Source of the DNA: Glandiceps talaboti
Taxonomy: Eukaryota > Hemichordata > Enteropneusta > Spengelidae
DNA: 64,000 nt
Assembly: GCF_964340395.1 (NCBI RefSeq)
Contig: NC_135552.1
Coordinates: 7,688,494-7,752,493 of the forward strand
Direction of reading: 5' to 3'
Both the position numbers and the translations under genes were made by a program. Shown piece after piece: positions 27,995 to 36,264 of this stretch. Under the pieces are notes generated by a model that was not told the DNA's origin, ran no database searches, and saw nothing but the letters and a program-made list of their open reading frames with translations. Positions within the stretch are counted from its first letter, which is position 1, and the number at the start of each line of letters is the position of its first letter.

Positions 27995-29041
27995 ATGGGA
28001 GTGGACCTAAGTGCTTACCGACTAAGGATTGGGAAGTTTGCAGGAGGCAGACCCAGTGGTGGAGACGGCGTGCACGCCACGTTGACACCTCTGCATTGTT
28101 TCTTACTGACGAGTGGAAATGTAACCCTGGCGGTCAAGGTATGCTTATTCTATTTGCTGATAATTGGTAACGTGGAACAAAACCCAGGGCCCAATAGTAC
28201 ATCGAGAGAAACCCATGCAGGCGCTATACCAAAAAGGAAATTAAGAAGTGATTCGAAAAGTGACCAAGATGAGATTACAAATAATTCTGTTCGAAACGAT
28301 ATCCAGCTACTGAAAGAAACCATGTTGAATAAATTAGAAAGCATCGCCTTGGACATAAGGTCGGTAAATAGAAGATTTGAGACACTTGAACAAAGATTCA
28401 ACAACATCGAAGATGAAGTGAATATAATGCGTGAAGATATTAATGAGATACGAAACACGGAACACTTTTATGATGTCACTGGTCAAGAAACTGACAAGGG
28501 TTTGAAGGATGAAATACGGCAACTAAGACGTGACGTGTCGAACTTTAGAGAAAGCCAGGATGATCTTGTCAATAGATCTAAACGATGTAATCTAATTTTC
28601 TCTGGACTCGATCAACAAAGCGATGAGACATGGGAACAGACGGAGGGGAAAGTGCAAGATGTTATCAGAGATAAATTGGAAATCGACCGAGATATCAAAT
28701 TCGAAAGGGTACACAGAATCAGAAATGGCCCAACAGTGAAAGGGTCAAAACTAATTGTGGCCATGTTCAGTTCCTACAAGGACAAAGAAGAGGTACTACG
28801 CAAAGCTAAGAAACTAGCAGGATCTGATATTTATATCGATCAAGATTTTTCCAGAAGAGTTCGCGAAAAAAGAAAGAAGCTGTTCGCTGTAAGGAAGAAG
28901 TTTAAAGAAAGGGAAGACGTAACCAAGGCGATAATATCGTACGACAAGCTAGTTGTGTCGATGGCGGACGGGTCAAGACGAGTTCTTGTTTGTGACAACA
29001 AATCCGGGGATGTGATAGAACTTAACAATACAACTGCATAG
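27995..29041 (+). CDS. LINE ORF1 protein with N-terminal 2A-like motif
   Basis: 348 aa, starting at an ATG in good context (ACAATGG). Residues 1-66 include a hydrophobic run (LAVKVCLFYLLIIGNVEQNP) ending in NPGP, with G65 and P66 at the predicted ribosome-skipping point. The canonical 2A tail is D-[VI]-E-x-N-P-G-P; here Asp is replaced by Asn59. A long charged region with coiled-coil character follows (about 85-190). Next is an RRM-like/L1-ORF1-like RNA-binding region (CNLIFSGLDQQSDETWEQ, FERVHRIRNG, KGSKLIVAMFSSYKDKEEVL). The C-terminus is basic. Presumed role: RNA chaperone/RNP coat. It ends in TAG, and the frame stays open straight into ORF2. Confidence 0.85.
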   Translation: MGVDLSAYRLRIGKFAGGRPSGGDGVHATLTPLHCFLLTSGNVTLAVKVCLFYLLIIGNVEQNPGPNSTSRETHAGAIPKRKLRSDSKSDQDEITNNSVRNDIQLLKETMLNKLESIALDIRSVNRRFETLEQRFNNIEDEVNIMREDINEIRNTEHFYDVTGQETDKGLKDEIRQLRRDVSNFRESQDDLVNRSKRCNLIFSGLDQQSDETWEQTEGKVQDVIRDKLEIDRDIKFERVHRIRNGPTVKGSKLIVAMFSSYKDKEEVLRKAKKLAGSDIYIDQDFSRRVREKRKKLFAVRKKFKEREDVTKAIISYDKLVVSMADGSRRVLVCDNKSGDVIELNNTTA

Positions 29042-29110
29042 GGAAATGGCCAAGGCCCGGGTAAAATATACAAACTCAATAATATCGAACAGAGAAAAGA
29101 ATTGAGGTGG

Positions 29111-32100
29111 ATGGTATGGAATGTAAGGGGTTTGAACTCTAAATTACAAAATGTAAATTTTATATCCTTTTGTGAAGAGTTCGACATTTTTGGTTTAGTT
29201 GAAACATGGACAAAGGAAAACGACAGTGTTAATGTTTTCGAAAATTTCGTCTCTTTTAAAAGTCCAGCAGTGAATCTGAGTAAAAAGGGTCGTGCCAGTG
29301 GAGGTGTTGAAGTATTTGTAAACAAAAACTTGGTAAAAGGAGTGAAACGTATAACCACTAGTTTGAAAAACACTGTCATTCTACTATTACAGAAAAATGT
29401 GTTCCACTTTTTGAAAGACGTGCTAATGGTTATTACATATGTACCACCTGAGGGGTCACGGGTGTATGTCAATAGTAGTGACGACGGAGTAGAAAATTTA
29501 GAAAACCACCTGGGTGAAATTCTTAGTCAGTTAAATGACGACGTTAGCATAATAATAGCTGGTGACCTGAATGCCAGAACTGGGTCAATGCAGGAATTTA
29601 TTGAATACGATGATTCAAAGTATGGGGTGGGGACAAATTACGAGTCAAATGATTTTAAAATTTCCCGTAGTTCACTCGACGAGGGGATCAATAATTTTGG
29701 GTTATCTTTAATTTCGTTGTGTAAACATCTGTCGGTGTATATGTTAAATGGAAGAAAGGAAGGCACTGGCAAAGGAGAATTTACGTGCATAGCAAATGAA
29801 GGACGAAGTGTTGTAGATTATGTCATAGTGTCGGAAGAAATATTTTCTAACGTAAATTCTTTTGTTGTACCAACTAGGGATGAGTCAGACCATTTCCCCA
29901 TATGTTGTTCTTTTACAGTGAAAGTTGACTTTATTAGGAAAACACATGCCGTACCAATCACAAATTTCCGTTGGTGCAATGAACTACTTCACGAATACCA
30001 AGAAAAGCTCAGTTGCAATGAAAACGTTCAATTAATGCACCATCTAACGTCGAACGATGTTAACATAAATGAAGCGGTAACAGGTATGACAAATATCTTG
30101 AAAAACGCAGCGGGAAATATGCTCAAAGAAAACAAGGGTAAAAATCAAGGAAAAAGTAGCGGACAGGTGTGGTTTGACGCTGAATGTAAACTAGCAAAGA
30201 CAAAAAGATTGAGGGCTCTAAGAAGGTTTCGAAGTACCGGTAGCGAGGAAGATTATTGCCAGTATAAGGAGGAAAATAACTATTACAAAAACTTGCTACG
30301 TTGTAAAAAGCGCAAATTTGAAGAGAAGATACATATACAGATAAGAAGAAATATGAACGACGAAACAAGTTTCTGGAAAGTAGTAAAGTTAACGAAACGT
30401 GGAAAACGAGTGCAGAGTTTGGTTACACTTGACGAATGGATAGTATATTTCTCTGAACTATTTAGAGATACACAGTCACAAAACAGAGAGACCGAAAATT
30501 TCACTGCGATGATTGAAACTTTTCTCCAAGAATTAACTTCGAACGAAATAGAGCATGCTACAACAAGTGGAGATAACGATGATTCTGATATCCTGAACTG
30601 TACAATTACAAATGAAGAAATTTTAAAAGCAATCGGTAAGCTGAAAAACAATAAGTCGGCAGGTCCAGATATGCTCATTCCTGAATTATTTAAATACACC
30701 ACTGATATCATGTTACCATTCCTTAATAAGTTATTCAATAATATTTTTGACAAAGGTATCTTCCCGAACAGTTGGTCCGTCGGGACAATTGTGCCAATAT
30801 TTAAGAAAAACGAGCCCAGTAAACCAGAGAATTATAGAGCAATATCTCTCCTCAGTATATTTAGTAAAGTCTTTACAAGTATCCTAAATGAACGCATCAA
30901 AATATGGGCCAAACAATTTAATATAGTGCCAGAATGCCAAGCGGGTTTTCGTGAAGGTTATTCAACTGTTGATAACTTTTTTACTCTGTATGCAACACTT
31001 CAAAAATCATTGTCGGTAAGAGGAAAGAAATTGTATTGTCTATATGTAGATTTCGAGAAAGCCTTCGATTCGGTGGACAGAACACGGCTCTTGTACAGAT
31101 TGGCTTTAGAAGGAATTAATGGCAAAATGTACCAAATATTGAAAGCAATGTACGCTGACGTGAAATCGAGTGTTAGGGAGGGAAATGTAACGTCAGAGTG
31201 TTTCGCCTTACAAAAAGGGGTTCGTCAGGGCTGCATGCTAAGCCCGATTTTGTTTAGTCTATACATTAATGAGCTTGAGAAAATGATGAAAAATTCAGGG
31301 TTGCGTGGAATTCAATTTTTACCGAATGACATGTTGGAACTTTTTCTTCTGTTATATGCTGACGATATTGCCATATTGTCAAATACTGTGATTGGTTTAA
31401 AGAGATTAATTGATGTACTGTATGATTTTACCTTGAAATGGAAAATGAAAGTCAATCTGGCGAAAACGAAAGTTGTAGTGCATAGAAATGGAGGTTATCT
31501 CAGTAGGCACGAGAAGTGGTATTTTGGTGGGACAGAGCTGAAGATAGCAAGTGCTTATGAGTACCTAGGTCTCGTATTGTCATGTAAAGGCTCTCTTTCC
31601 GTCACCACAAGAAATATGGCTGTTAAAGCTAGGAAGAAATTAGCTATCGTAGGAAAGTCTGTTAAAGACTTGAAGTTTCTGGCACCGAACATATATTTTA
31701 GGCTTTTTGACGTCTTGATTTTACCAGTCCTTAGCTACGGCTCTGAAGTATGGGGTTTTACGGCATATGAACACCTTGAAAGAGTACAGTTACTTTATTG
31801 CAGACGTTATTTAGGAGTGGCAAATAGCGCCCCCAATTGTACAGTTTTGGGTGAATGTGGGAGATTGCCATTGTTCTGTTACTATGTTACAAGATGCGTT
31901 AAGTACTGGCTACATATCATAACAATGCCAGAGTCACGTTTACCATTTAAAGCTTATCAAATGTTATTTAAAATGGATGAACAAGGAAAACATTCCTGGG
32001 TCACACAGGTAAAACATCTGTTTTATCAGTACGGTTTTGGAGAATCCTGGTTAAACCAGGGTGTGGGGAATACAGTGGTCTTTCTATCAGAGTTTAGTAC

Positions 32101-32539
32101 TAGGGTAAAAGACGTTAAAAGCCAAGAATGGTGGTCAGAGGTATGTGCTAACGAGAAAACTAGTTACTACAGAAATTTTAAAAAGGAACTTGCACCTGAA
32201 ATGTATATTTCATTGATTAGTCTTTTTAAGTACCGTAGAGCCCTAGCAAGATTTAGATGCTCTAGCCACGCGTTAGAGATCGAAACGGGGAGACACAGAG
32301 GAACTGACAAAGAATTCAGGATATGTAAATTATGTTGTATCGAAGTAGAAGATGAATATCATTTCCTCTTTAAGTGTCCAGCGTGGGATAATCTAAGAAA
32401 AAGATATTTACAACCTGCATCATACAGATCACCTTCACTTTACCATTTTAATCAGTTGATGGCATCTAAGGATGACAATACCACTAGAAATCTAGCTTTA
32501 TTTTTGTTTCATGCATTTAAAGTAAAAGACAAACTGTAA
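29111..32539 (+). CDS. LINE ORF2 protein: APE endonuclease and reverse transcriptase
   Basis: 1142 aa from the first ATG (29111); the frame is open upstream to the ORF1 stop codon. It nicks target DNA and primes reverse transcription there (family knowledge). Seen: APE-type endonuclease with VWNVRGLN at 2-9, AGDLNARTG at 150-158, VDYVIVSEE and SDHFPIC from 259. Reverse transcriptase with NNKSAGPD, CQAGFREGYST, FEKAFD at 648-653, GVRQGCMLSP, catalytic YADD at 749-752, and LGLVLSCKG. Near the C-terminus is C1072-x2-C1075-x8-H1084-x4-C1089, a CCHC zinc-binding motif. All catalytic motifs are present and there is no frameshift, so this copy could be active or very young. Confidence 0.93.
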   Translation: MVWNVRGLNSKLQNVNFISFCEEFDIFGLVETWTKENDSVNVFENFVSFKSPAVNLSKKGRASGGVEVFVNKNLVKGVKRITTSLKNTVILLLQKNVFHFLKDVLMVITYVPPEGSRVYVNSSDDGVENLENHLGEILSQLNDDVSIIIAGDLNARTGSMQEFIEYDDSKYGVGTNYESNDFKISRSSLDEGINNFGLSLISLCKHLSVYMLNGRKEGTGKGEFTCIANEGRSVVDYVIVSEEIFSNVNSFVVPTRDESDHFPICCSFTVKVDFIRKTHAVPITNFRWCNELLHEYQEKLSCNENVQLMHHLTSNDVNINEAVTGMTNILKNAAGNMLKENKGKNQGKSSGQVWFDAECKLAKTKRLRALRRFRSTGSEEDYCQYKEENNYYKNLLRCKKRKFEEKIHIQIRRNMNDETSFWKVVKLTKRGKRVQSLVTLDEWIVYFSELFRDTQSQNRETENFTAMIETFLQELTSNEIEHATTSGDNDDSDILNCTITNEEILKAIGKLKNNKSAGPDMLIPELFKYTTDIMLPFLNKLFNNIFDKGIFPNSWSVGTIVPIFKKNEPSKPENYRAISLLSIFSKVFTSILNERIKIWAKQFNIVPECQAGFREGYSTVDNFFTLYATLQKSLSVRGKKLYCLYVDFEKAFDSVDRTRLLYRLALEGINGKMYQILKAMYADVKSSVREGNVTSECFALQKGVRQGCMLSPILFSLYINELEKMMKNSGLRGIQFLPNDMLELFLLLYADDIAILSNTVIGLKRLIDVLYDFTLKWKMKVNLAKTKVVVHRNGGYLSRHEKWYFGGTELKIASAYEYLGLVLSCKGSLSVTTRNMAVKARKKLAIVGKSVKDLKFLAPNIYFRLFDVLILPVLSYGSEVWGFTAYEHLERVQLLYCRRYLGVANSAPNCTVLGECGRLPLFCYYVTRCVKYWLHIITMPESRLPFKAYQMLFKMDEQGKHSWVTQVKHLFYQYGFGESWLNQGVGNTVVFLSEFSTRVKDVKSQEWWSEVCANEKTSYYRNFKKELAPEMYISLISLFKYRRALARFRCSSHALEIETGRHRGTDKEFRICKLCCIEVEDEYHFLFKCPAWDNLRKRYLQPASYRSPSLYHFNQLMASKDDNTTRNLALFLFHAFKVKDKL

Positions 32540-32741
32540 ACTCTCCATAAAATTTACCATTTATTATTCAGCGAATGTGTGCTTTGGAGCTTTACAAAGA
32601 CATCCTTGTTTATCACTGTATGTATTACACTGGCACTGTGAACTAGTTGTGAACTAGTTGTGTAACTGAATTTATTTATTATACTGTGTATATATCTGGG
32701 GCCGGAGGCCCATATTATTAAATAAACCAGTATTATTATTA
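32540..32741 (+). promoter_or_regulatory. LINE 3' UTR with stem-loop and AT-rich microsatellite tail
   Basis: A GAACTAGTTGT direct repeat at 32639-32662 is followed by TGGGGCCGGAGGCCCA (32697-32711), which can pair as a 6-bp stem with one bulged G. An AATAAA then lies at 32720-32725, followed by the terminal ATT/ATA repeats. This resembles 3' UTR stem-loops used by some LINE reverse transcriptases for template recognition. Confidence 0.5.
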
Positions 32742-33095
32742 TAATAACAGTTTGACGTAATTTCATGACGAGCGCCTTCAACGATGAGTCTTCCAATCTC
32801 TTCCAAGTCCGTGACAGTCTAGAAGAGATACAAGTCGATTCATCGTCAAAAATCGCCATTCAAATCAATCCCGTCCCTACTTACTTCCTAAGTAGCCTCA
32901 GTAGGTAGTCTAAAAGGGAGTTTTCCCCCTGAAATATAATATCTGGAGGAGTCAACTGTAGCCAGTGACTCGTTCATGTGCGCAAGTTCAATGCATATGT
33001 AAGGATGGTTTAAACAGAAGTATTCCTGCAGGTATCACAAGTCAGTTTGAAGGCTAGATAGTAAAGGACTAAGAATAAGAAAATGTGTAGTTCAA

Positions 33096-33190
33096 TCAAT
33101 TTATCAATCAACCAACCAATCAATCAATCAATCGATCGATCGATCGACCGACCAACCAACCAATCAATCAATTCATCATCATCATCATAT
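33096..33190 (+). repeat. Compound AATC/GATC/ACCA/ATC microsatellite
   Basis: Runs of CAATCAATC, ATCGATCG, CGACCAACCA and ATCATCATC in succession. Confidence 0.85.
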
Positions 33191-34584
33191 TCATCTGCGT
33201 CAATTCCGACTAGCTCTGTGGTAAAGTTCAGATATGCTTTATAAATTATACAGAGTGTGATGTGAAGGCTTTCGCCAAGTCGTGAATAGATTATGTTAAT
33301 TCTTCCTGACGAAATGCGATGAGATACATAGACCTAACGGCGAAATCATGATATCAATCGATGTAGGTTTTTCCATAATGTTCAATGGTAGTTTATTCAA
33401 TGGTGAGAAAGCATACTGCCATGTTCACCAATGCAATGGTGAACAGTGGTTTTTAATTTGGATCCATGCAGTACCAGTACTGTACATTTGGCAGATATGA
33501 CCGCAAGTTGTCTGGGGATTGCCTTTCACAACGTCGTAAACCACAGCCTCTTTTACGGCACCATCCAAGAAATATGTGTTTTGGCTTGTGAGAATGTACC
33601 TTTCTATTCGCGAATTGTGCGATATTATCAAATTTATAATTGGTTGGTCACGGTGACAGTACTAGTCACGTCCGTTAAAAAATGAAAATAAATAAAATAA
33701 AAAAAAATCGAAGGTGATCAAGGAAATTATTTGTATATTCCCGTTTCATGTGTTCCCATGGTTACTGTTTCTCTTTTAATCTTAGCTAGGGAGGGTCCTC
33801 CATCCATACAGTAAATCGATCAAATGAAGCTACCTGTTAAAGTTTCTCCGTGATCAATTTGTCTTTATCAGAAGTCTTCATCAGAAGCCAGTCAGTCAGT
33901 ACGATTTAGCGATCGGTTGAAGTGAAGACAAGTGGTGAAGGAGTTAGTAAGCAAGCATTTTCTGTCATGTGAAGAAGGACAATGAGTAACCATGGAAACA
34001 TGATTAGAGATTTCTTCATTTGATAAAGTAGCTACACACACCTGTACGAGTTCATCGAACTACCCGCCATGTTCAATCAAATTACAAATTAATAACTCAT
34101 ATTTATATGTATTTAGGTGGCCTCATTCTTCAGTTAGGAAATATCCGGATTCATTCCATCCAGTTTTTAAATCATAAACATGCTAAATCTGTTACTTTTT
34201 TCATATATATGTAAATTTTCATTAAACATGATAAGCTCGTGTTGGATTCACTCCAATAGTTACAATGATGTTCCATGTCATAATTCCTTATATTTATAAC
34301 ATATAATGCAAGAGTCTAATTGATAGTGAGTATATTGTAAACCACATGTTGGTGAATATGGATTAGGAACGGATATGGGATTTTTAATTGATTTTACTGA
34401 GTTTTATGCTTTGAAATAACATGGACCAAGTCACACCTATATTGAAAAAAAAAACACACGAAAGAAATGTGCACACAAATTGTCGTGGTTGGTGTGCATA
34501 AACTGGATGATCACAAATAATATAATCGTTAATTTTGTAATAAACACGGGTAATCAATGTATGTACAAATGATGTATGCTTGGC

Positions 34585-35065
34585 TATGCCAATACAACAA
34601 AATACCATTACCAATACAAAAAAATACCAATACAACAAATACCATTACCAATACAAAGAATTACCACTACCAATACCAAAAAAAATTACCATTACCACTA
34701 CAACAAATACCATTGCAATACAACATATAACATTACCAATTCAACATATACCATTACCAATTCAACAAAATACCATTACCAATACAACAAATACCATTAC
34801 CAATTCAACAAAATACAATAACCAATACCACAAATACCATTACCAATACAACAAAATACAATAACCAATACCACAAATACCATTACCAATTCAACAAAAT
34901 ACAATAACCAATACCACAAATACCATTACCAATACAACAAAATACCATTACCAATACCAAAAAAAATTACCATTAACAATACAACAAAATACCATTACCA
35001 ATACAACAAATACCATTACCAATACCAAAAAAATACCATAACCAATACAAAACAATACCATTTCC
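34585..35065 (+). repeat. Degenerate ~21-22 bp tandem repeat
   Basis: Variants of ACCATTACCAATACAACAAA repeated about 20 times. Open in two frames but with no other coding character. Confidence 0.85.
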
Positions 35066-35240
35066 ATCAATTATTCTCAATCCAAGCAATATTACGCGTG
35101 ACCCAGTTTGAGCACGTACAAGGGGTAATACATGAGTACAGCTTGGGAAAGTGCTATAAAAAACAAAACATTATTGTTGTTGTTTTTGTTGTTACTATTA
35201 TTTTATTAAGCTTATTTATTTATTCGTTTTACTAATCACT

Positions 35241-35278
35241 TCCTTACTTCCTTACTTCCTTACTTACTTACTTACTTA

Positions 35279-35328
<50 letters not shown>
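35241..35328 (+). repeat. (TTAC)n microsatellite
   Basis: Near-perfect CTTA/TTAC units over about 85 bp. Confidence 0.9.
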
Positions 35329-35330
<2 letters not shown>

Positions 35331-36184
35331 AAATAACAAAAAAAATAGATACAAACATACCCCATGGGACTTTGTCTATGTAATTTCACATTGTTCTTTC
35401 AAGTCTAAACACTTATAAAAAATTGTTTTTGTCAATTAAAAACCCCAAATAAATATACATTATTATTATTACAATTATATCAAATACATGCATGAACACG
35501 TATGCCCATTATGCCAGTTTACCGTACCGTTCATTTTGTTATCTATTATCCCAAACCATTAAAAACATCACAGGTTTTATGATTATGTATAGGCCTAGAA
35601 GTAGTATGTGTGTAACATTATAGATTGAATTATAACTATTTATTGTGGAGAATCACCATGTCAGATTTTAATCAGATTGCAAAATGAATTTCAATAATTC
35701 ACATTTCAAATGAAAATAATTCCAGTACATACAGAATGACTTTTGTTGTTGTTGTTTATTGTTGATTTTTTTTCAAGTTCTGAATATCGATGTCGCTAAA
35801 AAAATGAATAAGAAGATATAAAGGGATGGTGCACCTTTTATGTGCACGAACATCGATCGTCTTTCAAACATCGTCTTCAAAATGGTTCTAATCTAAGGCA
35901 TGGTCATTGTTATAGTTGTTGTATTGTTATCATGCCTGTTCTGGGTGGATTTGGAAAAGCGCATGCCTGGCATTCCGAGGTCCTGCTTGCAGACAGTGCA
36001 CGGTTCTAGATTACTGTGAAGGGACGACTTACTCTGTATGCAGACGAGGAATTCCGGTGCTAGAAACTACTCTTTTACAAATAATCTTTGTTTGTGCATG
36101 GATCTATCAGAAATTTGATAGGACCAAGATTACCTGTATACTAATCTGTATACAAATACACGTGTATTATGCAAATTTTACATT

Positions 36185-36264
36185 ATAATCCTCTGCGCAC
36201 GCAGGCCATAGAGAACAAATTTGTTTGGCGGGAAAATAACACATTCTCTAGGCAAAATGGCGGA
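36185..36264 (+). promoter_or_regulatory. HPRT promoter: NRF1-like, E2F and YY1-like sites
   Basis: CTGCGCACGCAGG (36191-36203) is close to the NRF1 palindrome. TTTGGCGGGAAA (36224-36235) matches the E2F consensus exactly. CAAAATGGCGGAC (36253-36265) places the start codon in a YY1-like motif. All lie within 75 bp of the ATG with no TATA box, fitting a growth-linked purine-salvage housekeeping gene. Confidence 0.6.

Larger units (their letters stand above)
27854..32741 (+). mobile_element. Apparently intact APE-type non-LTR retrotransposon (LINE)
   Basis: Two long ORFs without internal damage, a 3' UTR with a GGGCC-type stem-loop at 32697-32711, and a short ATTATTATTATAATAA tail. The ends are tentative: TAATAACA occurs at 27846-27853 and again at 32742-32749 and may be an 8-bp target-site duplication, but both are low-complexity. 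The protein organisation (ORF1 with coiled coil and RNA-binding region; ORF2 with APE, RT and C-terminal CCHC) suggests the CR1/L2/Tx1 broad group; the clade needs a phylogeny. It lies intergenically between ENKUR and HPRT. Confidence 0.85.
32750..36180. other. Intergenic spacer between the LINE and HPRT, repeat-rich
   Basis: No convincing gene. It contains mixed tetranucleotides at 33096-33190, a degenerate CCATTACCAATACAACAAA array at 34585-35065 and a TTAC microsatellite at 35241-35328. Confidence 0.5.
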
